Positions 1-11,800 of a DNA stretch of 64,000 bases are shown one piece after another. The notes beneath the pieces are model-generated. The model had not been told where the DNA came from. It was given only the letters and a program-made list of their open reading frames with translations, and did no database searches. Numbering within the stretch: position 1 is the stretch's first letter; every line of letters begins with the position of its first letter. A program made the position numbers and the translations under genes. Origin of the DNA: Daphnia pulex (taxonomy: Eukaryota > Arthropoda > Branchiopoda > Diplostraca > Daphniidae); assembly GCF_021134715.1 (NCBI RefSeq), contig NC_060027.1, positions 4,898,001 to 4,962,000 of the forward strand, in the 5' to 3' direction.

Positions 1-225
1 TTACATGTACATACAAGGGTTTTTTTAATACGAGAACAGAACGAATTTTTTAGTCAGTTGATCTGAAAATTGCATTAGCCTCGATCCATCTCATCACATT
101 TAGTTCTTGAAGTTGATCGATTGGTTGACACTGACTGACGCCCCAACGTGAGAAAGAAATACTGAAAACAAAAAAAAAATCATGACTTGTCTGCTAGTTT
201 AAGGAATCGATTCGAAAAAATTTCT
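1..225. other. 3' flank of INTS6, no feature seen
   Basis: AT-rich sequence beyond the INTS6 stop codon as read on the minus strand. No clear AATAAA signal is visible on the minus strand here. The transcript end, or a further exon, may therefore lie outside the window. A weak acceptor-like pyrimidine tract ending in CAG can be read on the minus strand around 160-170, but what follows does not encode the expected C-terminal INTS6 domain. Confidence 0.4.
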
Positions 226-3200
226 TTATCGAGTCTTTAGTGGTTTCGATTTTTGAATAAGCCTCAATATTGTACCATTTTCAGTCAAAGTTTGGAGTGG
301 AGAAGGCATAACTATATTACCACCTGGAGGATCTTCCGTAAGCGTACACTTTGAAGTCCCATTTAGAAGAGATGTCTCAGCCGGTGGATCAATACTATAA
401 TCAGCTATGACTAATAGAGAATCAGATTCATCTTCGCTGTCTACACGCCCAACAGTTGGCGAAGAGAACATAGGAGAATTAACATTAGGCAAAGGACTAT
501 CAGGTCTGATTTCCATGTCTCCAAGCAACATTGGAATAGGAGAAGGTTGCGGAGAAGGAGACGCCAAAGACAATGGTGAGAACGGTCGTCGAAAAAAAAA
601 ATCGCGAGGCAACGGACCAGCTTTCCGTTTGGACGGCCTAACAGGAATTGGATTAGGAGATTCAGAAGGACGCTTGGCTCCATGTCCACCACTTTGTGAA
701 GAACTGCCACCAACTAGGTCAATATCAGCTTCATCCACCATCATCTGCTAAACAATAAAAATAAAAAATCAACAAAACTATGAAATGATCACCTAAACAT
801 AAAATGCATTAACATATTTAACAAGAATTATTGCTAGTGACACAAATAAACCGATGGGGTATATAATAGAGCGAACCGCAACTAAATCACCAAATTAACG
901 ATAATTGCTATGACTAATAAATTTCACACAAACCTTGTCAATTTTGAAAGAATTTTCAAACATATGTTGTCTAACCGGTGTCGATTCGATCTCTCTCAAA
1001 GGAGGGGCTATTCGCTTCAAATATTCCCGACCATTTCTGGTTTGACCAACAGGCATACTGTGTACATCATCTATAGGAAATTTAAACAAACACACATTTC
1101 ATCGCGAGAAACAACAAATTAAGAAATAACAACCTTCGTCTTGCAATTTTGTGAGTGCTGCTGGAGAAGGTTGCAAAAAGTTCGCCCTCATTCTGGCAAC
1201 TTGATCCAGAAGCATGGATCGAGGAATATCAAAAGGATTAAGAAAATTTTGAGCTCGCATTTCTCGTTCTTTCAAAGCTAAAGCAAAACCAGGAAATTCA
1301 TTCATCTGCTCACGTGAATTCAGACATTTTTCTGCGATAGAGATAACAAAATTAATACAAAAAAATTTAAATACTATAAATATACTCGACCTTACCAATA
1401 AGGTTGGGATTGGTAATGAAGTCTTTACAAAACGCAGATCTTGGAATGACTTCAATAGAATCAACAACGACCTGCCGAGTTCCTCCAACTTCGGAACAAA
1501 CTCTGTCGAATTCAACCTTGGCCTGATGTTTCAGCCTTTTCAGATAATTAACTATGCTATAACTCATGTAATTGTCCAATGACTCAGGAATCAATGTAGA
1601 GGCTAAATTAGTGGCACCCATCCTGGTCAAAGCACGCCGCAGTGGCTGTGAGATGAGAAAATAAAACATGAAATAGAATTAAATAAGGCATTTTTTTTTA
1701 AATCTTACTGTGGCATAATAAGGTGGCATAGTTCGCAGGTAGTTTGCGAAATGACCTCGCCATTCAGCTGTTGGTTTCAAACGATGCACTCGGAAAAGTT
1801 CGTCCAAAAGTGGGAGTAATGCAGGATAGTTATAAGGCATCACAATAAGATTGACTGATTGAAGATTTCTGCTTGCTTTAAGATATCCAAATGGATGCTG
1901 GCCAGACTCAGAACTCCTGTAGCTGTTGGGAACAAATACCTAAGTAATGGAAAAGAGAGAGAGAAGTTTTGCTCGTTAAGATACGTATTTAACATCGTTA
2001 TACGTGTGCACTTGTTAACCATGTCAAAGTCTAAGAGTCACACCTGCCAACACGTAGACGCCTGCTTTCTTGACAGAATGTATTGAGTTAATGGACAAGG
2101 TTCCACTTCATATTTATCGAACGGAAGATTTTCTATTATCATGGGATTTTGATTAGTGCATGTATACTGGATAACGGGATGAGCAGTTCGAGGAGCCTGT
2201 CGTAGAGTTTAAATATGAAAAATAATTAAATTAAAAACTGGAACTAAAATTTATATATATGTTTACAAACCAATGAGCGAGTATTCACGTCTGGCCAAAA
2301 TGCCTCGGGAATAGGCCAAAATCCAACAGCAAAACCTTTAGCTGAACGTGGAACATGTATCATTCTTCTGCCAACCTGCCAGGATGATTCTGCAAACACA
2401 GCTTTACTATCGTCATCAAGCAAAACTTCACCACTTGAACAATCATCTTTTCCTGTAGATAACAAAACTTTAAACAAACTGTTTGGGAAAAAAAATTACA
2501 AAAACACTAAACCTTCTGTTAAAAGTGGAGGATCGGGTCCAATTTTTTCGAAATACATAACTACGCCACTTTGAATCTTTTGAACCAAGCTATCAACACA
2601 TTGCATCAGCATACTGTGCGAGGTTATGGCATACGAACGTCCTCCTGTCGCTTCACAAATTGCATCAATAGGAGAGCCATCCCTAGGCACAAATCCCATT
2701 GGAACACTTTCAAGAGGAGGAGTTCCAGTAAGTCTTAATACTAAGCCAAACAGCCGCTGGTCCCAACGAAACGGCTCACGTGTCAATTCAGCACCAGGAA
2801 TGTTGTTGTTCATTGGCAAATTCAACTATGAAAGACATAATAAATACAATAGTTTAAATCACAGTAGCAGCAGCTTTAATACTAGAATTAGATGTAAATA
2901 GACAGAAACACTATTGCAAACCTCTTCATGGATTCCCCCATTGTAGGCTAGCTTCCCACCATCAGTTATTGCTACTATAACAGCAGGCTGTAGAAAAAAA
3001 GGATGCCTTCCTTGACCATACATGTCAATGCCTGTTTCCATTCGTTTGACGTTTAAAAGGTCAAATGCACTTTTTAGTGCAACCTCCAGTGTTGATAGTC
3101 CAGTTGCTTGAAGATTCTTCAATTCATTCGACAATGTTTCCAAATTTTCCTTCCAGCCAGCCTGAGTAAAAAATTGCAGATATTTGTATGTACAAACAAA

Positions 3201-3844
3201 TGAAAATTACATTTAAAAGACACTAAATTCTGTTGAGCAATAATCAACTAATTTTTTTAAAGGATAAACTTGAAAATGTATTTACCTTAATATTGAAAGG
3301 AGGTTCTTCAAAAGTGAGGAGCATGTACCTATCGCCATGACTTTCTGGAGACCTTTGCCTGATCTTTGAGGACAAAACATAGTTTAGTAAACTTCCAGTT
3401 TAAGAATAAATGACTTAAAGTATTTCACTTCATAACATCAACAAACTACCATGGATAAATTAAGTACTATTAACACTTCTACATTGCTGCATATGTGGAC
3501 ATTCAGTAAAAGCATTGGGATGAATGATAAAACATTTAGTATTGCAACTTATGCACGATATGTGATTTAATAATAATTGGTTTCTATTTTGATTGGAACT
3601 GTTTTCCATTTGTCCCATTCCAGAAACTGTAAGTAGCTAAAATTAGCCCAAAAATGTTGACCAAAACTTTTCACACCCATCAACTCTTAAAACTAATGAT
3701 AAAATCAACAAGCACAGTATTTACTTTTACGAAAGTCTCAACAGCATTCTTTGCCACGTCCAGCAATGAATGACGCCGCCCTCCTAGATAGGCACGTTGA
3801 TTCATAGAAGCCGATGTATCAACAATGAAGACGATTACTCTCAT
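226..3844 (-). CDS. INTS6: Integrator complex subunit 6 (INTS6/DICE1-like), 11 coding exons
   Basis: Subunit of the nuclear Integrator complex, which cleaves and terminates snRNA and paused mRNA transcripts with RNA polymerase II. Exons read on the minus strand: 3844-3725, 3363-3286, 3161-2922, 2825-2513, 2452-2271, 2196-2044, 1939-1709, 1645-1396, 1331-1134, 1070-934, 744-226. All junctions are GT-AG, all phases agree, and the sum is 2421 nt (806 residues). The N-terminal von Willebrand A domain carries the metal-site motif DTSASM at residues 9-14 and continues with DRYMLLTFEEPP and AIVAITDGGKL-like segments. Further INTS6 blocks are EPFRWDQRLF, the FWPIPEAFWPD region, LPFDKYEVEPCPLTQ, MPYNYPALLPLLDELF and the EYLK...PLRE segment before the KIDK/MMVDEAD junction. 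The start is the first ATG, directly before the VWA strand. The family protein is near 890 residues in vertebrates. Its conserved C-terminal helical domain is not found, so the gene either ends early or continues left of the window. Confidence 0.93.
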
Positions 3845-5030
3845 TTTAAAGCTTTTGAATTAACGGAGACGAATAAGTAATTTCTGCTGAAATCTTCCGT
3901 TCGACTTTAGTGGCTTTAATTCCATGAAGCAATATCAAACATATCAGACTTTATTCAAAGAGCTAACCAAACACAAGCAACATACACCGATCCGACTTCC
4001 GAGTCCAACTGATCCATGCTTGATCCATGCTCGATAAAACGTTGTTTTTGTCATCATTCATCAAGTACAGGTGTACTTCATGGTTTTTGTGTTCGAATTG
4101 GTGCCACCTAGCGGTGAAGAGAAGCACCATCTGCTTCGAGTCATTCATCAACTAGTGAGTGGAGCTTTCAAAATCAAAGGCGACTCGGTCGAGTCTATAT
4201 GAGGCAGAACAGGAAACCGAGGTGTTACAAATAATTAATGGTCATGGCGTGTTAAAGAGAAACTCGAGCGGGGCGACGGAAAAAAAATTGGAAACGTCAC
4301 ACGTGTCCACGAAATCCGATCCAATCGAACTGGCATGACACTCCCCCGTTTTTCCTCGGTTTTGCAAGGTGAGAATCGAATCAATCTCGCGTAATCTCGT
4401 TGAGACTGATGGATGGCAACGGGTCGGGACTCTCTGCTGCGCAATGTCGACAGATCTTTTCCAATGCCCGTCGATCCGGAAAAAAAGACACAGTACATAC
4501 AAAATGTTTTGGTTTTTTTTTCTGACTTGAGAAACAACCAACTTGAAAATGTCCTAATTCGGTCAAAACAGGGCGGAGGTGGCCCTATTTTTCTGCTAGA
4601 AATTTTTGGCGTCTTACACATTGACGACAGCGGGAGATAAAACATTCGTCAATCGCTCTGGTCAGAAATTGTAACGCTGCTTTTCCGCCCAGCAGCCAAT
4701 ATAATGTGTCTCGTTAGGAAAGAGAAACCAGACTTCATATCAATCGAAAAGCTTCTTCTTCTTCTTTCTATAGCAAACTTTTTTCCACATCGTTGGGCCC
4801 TGCAGCAGCTCGTCGATTTCATTCAATTCGGGAGTCATTGGGATTTGCGTTCACGCGGGACACACACAGCAAGATCGCAGGAGGCGGTTTGGTTTCTTTT
4901 CCTTTCCCTGAGATGGGTGGGCGCCGGGGAGGTGGTGCTTCAGCCGGCCGATGCACCGTCGTCGCTGGTTGTTGCTGGCTGGCTGTGTACAGTCACAACG
5001 GGAGTGAGAGAGCGTGAGCAGCAGCGTGTG
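3845..5030. other. Intergenic region between INTS6 and the GPCR transcription unit
   Basis: About 1.2 kb with no coding sequence I can support. Short open frames on both strands (for example around 4235-4645) overlap each other and lack codon structure or similarity. The segment next to 3845 should hold the INTS6 promoter, but I see no convincing TATA box on the minus strand. Confidence 0.5.
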
Positions 5031-5032
5031 TG

Positions 5033-5075
5033 TAGTATATAGCGGGAGATTTCCACCCAGTTGTGCTTCAGTTGG
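5033..5075 (+). promoter_or_regulatory. Candidate core promoter (TATA-like plus initiator)
   Basis: A TATATA stretch near 5035-5040 is followed about 30 bp later by TTCAGTTG at about 5067-5074, which resembles the arthropod initiator TCAGT. Two more TATA-like runs follow at about 5133-5140 (TATATAAG) and 5238-5246 (TATATATAA), so start-site use may be dispersed. The plus orientation fits the GPCR gene whose ATG is at 8834. The link is inferred from position only. Confidence 0.35.
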
Positions 5076-5571
5076 CTGTTCTCTGTTTTTCGTGCTACTC
5101 GCATCTATACGCTGGCCGGCCCTCCGTTTCGCTATATAAGTCCCCCCCCCCTCTTTTTTTGTGTTGGGGGTCCGGGCAGTCGTCCAGTTTGTGCCAGAAC
5201 AAATAAAATCACCCACGCGAGAGAGTCTCTTCATTCGTATATATAACTGCCGCTTGATATTAGCGTCGGACTACATCACCCAAAGTTCTACTCTCGTTTA
5301 AAACAAAAACTAAAATAGCTAAAAGTTTCTGCGCTTTGATTTCCTTAGTATTCCCGTGCGGACGAGTGGCCCGTCGTCGCGAGGTGGTGGGGGACATTGT
5401 GTGCGTGAACTCATTTCTTGTTTGGTTATTTCCGCTCCTGATTGTTCTAACATTTGGTTTGTTCGTGGCGAGAATTGAGAAAGTCCCAAACAGCTCACTG
5501 TGGAGAAGGGGCGGCGGGCAGGTCCGGCCCCAAAACAAATGGCCAGTTGAGGTGCTGCTGCATTGTCGAGA
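5069..5571 (+). other. Possible 5' UTR exon of the GPCR gene
   Basis: The proposed exon runs from the initiator-like site to a strong donor, GAGAG|GTGAGTCG, at 5571/5572. A good acceptor, CCTCTTTCAG, lies at 8731-8740, 93 bp before the GPCR start codon. Together they would give a 3.2-kb 5' UTR intron. No coding function is proposed for this stretch. It is a splice-signal inference without transcript evidence. Confidence 0.3.
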
Positions 5572-8500
5572 GGTGAGTCGCGCAGCATTTATTTGGTTGT
5601 TGTTGTTGTTGTTGTGTACGTCGCCACTATTTATCGCTCATTCGGGGCGGAGTATATTTATACACTTTGACGGGCAGTTGGGTGCAAAAGAGATTGGATG
5701 ACGGGCCAGACGAACTTGCTACTTTCACAAGTATGTACACAGAAGAGATGAAGGGGGGATGTTGTCATTGTTCGATCGGCGTCAATTCGCTACTCTGCGA
5801 TATCTACGTAAGATAGAAGACCGTCAAAGTCAATAAAGAACATAATGACTTTTTTTGTTCTTTTTTTTATGATCGCGGATGATCGCTTCGAGTGTGTGTT
5901 TTTATTCCGTCGCACACACGCCGGATCCGCTTTTTATTTCACACTCGGTAACATTTTCAATTTGAAATGACTTTATTTTTTCTTATTATCATTTTCCCAT
6001 TACCGTGTTCTTTTTTATTACGACGTGGATGGCCGATTTGATGATACAGAAAAATAAGACTCGGGGAGTTTCAGTCACTTCATTATATAATAGCGCAGCA
6101 GTAATACCCCAGCTGGGAGATGATCTAATAGCTAGACGGCCATTTCATTTGAAAAGTTGTTGTCGCTGCTGGAAGTTGAGAGATGGACTGCGTGGTAAGA
6201 GGAATAACAGAGCGCCGGATTAGAAGCGAACACGATTTTCAAAAAGCCCAACGTAAATTTTGCTGTGCGACGGCCTGTTGTATTATAAGAAGAGGAGTGC
6301 CTTTTGTGAAGTAGCCCAGGAAAAAGACGACGACGAAGACGATGCGATACGGTTGACACAAGATGGACAGATCCATCATGGCGAATCCATTCAGCATTGT
6401 CAACACGACATGGCGTATCTCGTATGCGAGAACACGATTCCCCCTCGGCTCTCCTTTTTCGAGCGTGGCCCATTTGAGTCAAAGAAACACAAGGATGACT
6501 ATTGTCCTCCCATTTATTTCCTCAACTCTCGTCTCTCCGTCCACGTATATTTAGCCGAGTTCAGAGATAGATTTATATATAAAAGGGCGGACTCGGCAGG
6601 AGCAGCTGCACCCAAATTGGCTACGACATTGGCCTATACACGCCGCGTTGTTGCTGTTCCTAGAAATCAAATCGAAATCATTTGTAGCATTGAATTCGGC
6701 GTAGTTGATTTGACCTGTCAGCCAACATAGAGTACAGCCATCCATTATACTCTACCAGTTGGGCCAAAAGTGACTAATAAGTCACACACATTTAAAACTC
6801 TTTTGCTTCTGGAATTTCCAACTAGAAAACGAAATGAAAAAAAGGAGGCGATATAATATAAAAACACGTCGTCCATTTAAGACAAAATAAAAAGAAAGAA
6901 AATGGAAAACGAATTTTATTTGGCATAGACTTGCAGAGCTCTAAACAACACTCGCATTTTCTTCTTTTGAGAGTCGGAAACTTTTTTGGCTCGATGCTGC
7001 TGACTCTCTTTTTCTTTTGTTTTTTCTTATTCTTTTTCCTCCGCTGGTTGCTGGTTCTGGCTGGTGGTTCAAAGTCTTCCAGCCATCTGGTTTATAGCCA
7101 TAAGAGGCTCATTGCATATCCTATATACTTTGAAGTTTGCAAGATTATGCCGAACGGCCAGCCAGGAGCTAGAGAGGGACGCGCGCGAGTGATGTGTCCT
7201 TCAACTTCTTACGGCTGATTCTATTTTCCTTTTTTCTTTATTTTTTCCATTTCTTTCTCTCTCACTGGCGGACTCAAATTGAAGCTATAGTCCAAGTACG
7301 TTTTGTTTTTGTTTTCTTGCGCGCTTAGATAACGCAAACGAATCGTTTTCGCGGTGTTACTTACGCCGAGGACGGACGGCGGCGGCGCACAATGGTCCGG
7401 CACTAATTTTTTCCCTCCCCGTTTTGGCGTGGGCCATCTTCATGTGCTGCCGTTGGCTGGCCACGGGGAAAATGAAATGTCTTGTAAAACAGAAAAAATC
7501 CAAGACAAAAGCTGAGCGCCGGGTTTTATGCGTCGAATTCTCGCTAATAACTTCAAGTTAATCTACGCGATGATGATGACGCCATTTCGTTTCTCGTTAT
7601 TACACCATCGAGAGACTTTTCTTTCATTCCCTTCGGTTGCCAGGTGTTTTTCTTTCTTTATTTTTTAATTTCCAAAAAGAAAAGAAAAATAAAAGAGATT
7701 CAAAACAGTTCATTTGTAAAATTAGACAAGCTGCATGGCCCGTCCGTCTGTCCGTCCTTCTGTGTGTGCTCAACTGTGGCGAGAGAATCCAGCAGCAAAT
7801 TATGCATAACATATATTATATGAAAAGAGAAAGAACGAAAAGAAAAGAAAGGGACACTTTATCTACATTGTCTTCCTTATTTAGTATAGGATGTGTGCGG
7901 GGGACGTTGTTGCCGGAGAAGAAGAAGCGAAGAAGAGATGCGGCCACGGCCAGCAGCAAGGAGAGGACACCAATAATCTAACGGCCAATGAAATGGGCCC
8001 CGCCGATGTCCCGCGTCATCTCGTCGTTCCCGTCTAGGAGCTTCTCTTCGCTGTCGTTCCACTTGAAAAGAAAGAAAGAAAAAAAGGAGCAGCCGCAGCA
8101 GCAGCAGTCATTTGGCAATCAACGACCTTTTTGTGATTTTTATTCGATATTTAGAACGACGTCGACGCAACCCAGGCCCGGCCAATGTGAACACCGTCCA
8201 TTTCCTATAGACTGAGAGACTCTCGCACAGCACACAAAATCCTATCCTTTTCATCAGCGGGGGGAATATCTATCCATTTCTATCTATAAATGTCTATTCC
8301 TCTTCTCATACATATCGACGCCGTCCTCGAAACGTGAAACGACGCCGAATAAAATAAAAAAGAAGAAGAAGAAGAAGAAAAAAAAACCGCACGTTCGTGA
8401 AACCTGAGCGCGCACCCATACCGTGTGTGCCTATAACATAACCCGACCGACACTGTGCTGTGCAATATCGACACTGCTGGATGCTAATGTGATGGCATAG

Positions 8501-8740
8501 CCTTCTCCCTTCAAAAGTGCATAGCGCCATATTATATCCCGGCAGCTTTTTTGATAGTTATTTCCTTCTTTTTCTTTTCTTTTTCTTTTTCGTTTTAAAT
8601 TTCCTGCCGTGTGTGGGAAGATCCCGCGTGGCGTGGAGAGTGGGCGGAGTGTGTGACAGTTGATGGACGACACCTTATTCCATTTCTGCAACGGTGGGAA
8701 AATAAAAGAAGAACATTAGAAACATACATACCTCTTTCAG
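5572..8740. other. Probable 5' UTR intron or intergenic DNA
   Basis: Low-complexity-rich sequence with GAA/CTT runs (about 8361-8385), CAG runs (about 8093-8108) and many homopolymers. The open frames here are short, overlapping on both strands and show no family similarity. The only notable site is the TATA box annotated at 6574. Confidence 0.4.
6574..6585 (+). promoter_or_regulatory. Canonical TATA box, possible internal promoter
   Basis: TATATATAAAAG is followed by GGGCGGAC and, about 30 bp on, by CAGCTGCACCC. The match to the TATA consensus is stronger than at the 5.0-kb candidates. It could serve an alternative GPCR first exon. No initiator match was identified, so it may be chance in AT-rich DNA. 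Confidence 0.3.
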
Positions 8741-8833
8741 ATCGAATAGAAGAGTGAAAAAAGAAAGAAAGAAATAGCGCAAAAAAATCTCTGTTTGGAA
8801 TTGGAGCCAAAAGTGTCACTAAATAGGATCACC

Positions 8834-11800
8834 ATGGAGACGGCGCTGAGGGATCTGCTGGAGCAGCAGCAGCAACAGTACCAGCAGCCACCGGAGCGCG
8901 TGACGACCGAGGCCGCCGCCGTTGACTTTCTATCGATCGCCTCATCGGCGTTTGTGATTTCGCGCAACGAGACGGGCGGCATTGGAGGAGGCAACACGAG
9001 CAGCCTCCTGCTGGCCAACAGCATCGTCGCCAACGTCAGCGGCGTCCGCCACTTGAATCCGTCCGTGCAGGTACGTCCATCATGCCGGGAGGAGAAATTA
9101 ATTGGGCAACGCCGTACTACGTATATAGGATCATCGTTGTCACATAAAACTTGATTTACCATCCACCTTTCTGGGGCTGCATGCTGCTGGCCAGTTGCGT
9201 ATTGCGCTCGTTTCTTTTCTATCTGGAGAAAACGGACGGGCACTCTTATTGTTTTTTTTCTGTTCCATCCCTTTGGCCATATCCCACCACCTTATCGGCA
9301 GCTATAAATTAGTGGCTGGGTGGTCGAACGGCGCTTGTCCGCGTTACCTCCGTCCGTCGGGTCGGCCATTCTGTCACCAGCAAAAGAAGCAACTCGTTCG
9401 TCTTTTTCTTTTCTCTTTTCTTTTTTTATTTTCGGGTTGTTGTTGTTGTGATATATGATTATCACGGGCAGAGAAACAACGGGACCGGGTATTACTACAC
9501 TATATACGTAGAGCACTTTCAGTTGTTTTTCTCACTCCATCTGCGATGTATATAGTATAGTAGTACTTGATTTCTTGTTGGGCTTCATTTCCGTGACGGA
9601 AAACGCCAAGACTGATTGGTCGAGTCCTCCGGGGGGCAACATTGCTGGGGCTGGTGGTGGGGGGAGGGTTTTATATGCGTTGGACTAAGAAACAATGACT
9701 ATGGTGTCTGTGTTGCCTTGTATAACATTAGATATATCGTGCCAGCAGCAGCAGCAGCAGCAGGGGTAGAAGGATTTTGGGAAATAGTTGTGTGCTGCTG
9801 GTGTTCTTATTTTCTAGACGGAACGTCATCCATCATGTCTATTAGACGTCATGGGAGCTGCATAGGAGAGACTATATCTGTAGGGACGCCTACTAGTACT
9901 ACACTACTAGCCCAACGAAAGAGTTATTGGATTTGGAATGACAATAGACTGTTGACTAACGCTGTCACGCCTCATATATAAAATGTGGCTGCTGGACGGA
10001 ATATCATATCTCTATTGGGTAAAAATGTATTCAAAATAGATGCGGGCGGGAAAAAAGAAAAAATTTTAATTTCTTATTATTAAACAGTTCTTTTATTCTT
10101 TCCTTTAAAAAAAAATATTTGAATTGTTGTTGTTGTTGTTGTGCGAAGGCGATGTTGACGGTGTTTTACTTGCTGGGCATCTCCGGCAACATAGCGGCGC
10201 TGATCATGTTGGGACGGAACGAGACGGCGCGCAACAAGCGACAGACGCTGATGCTCAAGTGTCTGGCGTGGAACGACCTGCTGGCCGTGACGGGCAGCTC
10301 CATCCAGATGCACTTGCAAATCTACATGCCCAGCCGATGGGTCCTCACGCCCTACTTCTGCGGCGTCCGCGTCTTCTGGCGCGCCTTCGGACTCGGATCT
10401 GGGGCCGTGGCGCTGGCCATGGCCGTCGAGCGATGGTTCGCTCTCACCAAACCTTTCGTCTATCAAACGGTAATCGTATAGCGATAGCAACTACAACAAC
10501 AACCTATACCAAACCAAAGAGGCAGCGAGCCAAGCCGATTCCGTTTGTCTTATACGAGATTTTGACTATACGTCCAAGTCTTAAGAGTCGGCCGGCCGTC
10601 GGGCTGATATAACCACCCACTAAAAACAGAACAGCCGTTTCAATTGGACAGAGCGCCGAATAGATTATTGTATAGACGAATATTCTTCTTCTTCGAGATT
10701 ATCGAAACAAGTCCGGCTAGGAATGCGCCAGCAACAACTTGAACTAGTCTCTCATCCACATCAGTAGAGAATATACCGGCCAGGGTCAAAACCCATCGGC
10801 GGCCCGCCTTGTCGGACGTAATACAGAACACACAACTGCCCCTGTTAGCTTTTGTTTTTCTTTTTTACCCACCGGGATATTCAGTCGCAAATCCATATTT
10901 AGGCCTGGCCGGGACCCCCATAATAGGTCCGTGTTTTCGTCCTGTTTTACAAACTGTGTGTGGGTCTTATCCGGTTCGATATGAATATCCACTATACACG
11001 CACGAGCGTAGTTTTTCTATTTAAAAAGAAAAGAAAATCGAAAGTCTTTTCCATTCATCAAGGGAAACGGCCCGGCTCCTGCTGGTCCTTGAACGTTCTC
11101 TAAAACCCACAGTCGTAGTAGTACATAGTAGATTAGTAGCTCAATATAATGCACTCACCAAAGTGTGTAGTGCGTAGACTCGATCTTGAAAAAAGTTTAG
11201 TTTTTTGATTTTATAAGGGCTTTTTGAATTTATTTCTTTTAAAAAAAAGAAAGAAAAGAAAACTGACAGCCAAAAGAAAGAAAAAGTCAAATTATTTATT
11301 CCGCCAGAGTCAACTTTTGGCTCAATGCCGTCCGCGTCTATAAAACGTATCACCTACATTTATTTCTCTCGTTTTTTTTCAAAAAAAAAGCGCGCGGGTA
11401 TATCGAAAATATAGTACTTGGGGATATTTCGTACTTCATTATCTTCCGGCGGGGAAAGATCATCCGAGATATCGATCCCCTCTCCTCTTTTCGGCATCAG
11501 CAGCCTTTTGGGGATACATGCACCATTATGCAATCAGCATAATAATATATCGCAGCAGTTGCCGGGCCGCGCAAAAAGAGAGAAGAAGAAGAAGGAAAAG
11601 TTCGCAAAGAGTATTTTATTTCGGAACATAGACACACACACAAGATGAAGAACTTTTTGAGCGCAGGAAACAATATAACATGTGGCGAGGGTCTTTGTCC
11701 AACTTCTTGGGTTGTCAATGAGTCGAGTTGGCCGAAAACATGGCCGAGTATCCATGCTGAACACACACACACAGAGTAAGAGTAGTGTGTGTGTCTAGTC

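Noticed and set aside
4235..4645. 136-codon minus-strand ORF in the INTS6/GPCR spacer
   Set aside because: Overlaps several frames on both strands; low-complexity and no homologous motif.
10080..10490. Minus-strand frame opposite GPCR exon 2
   Set aside because: Shadow of the GC-biased coding exon; low-complexity composition and no start or splice support.
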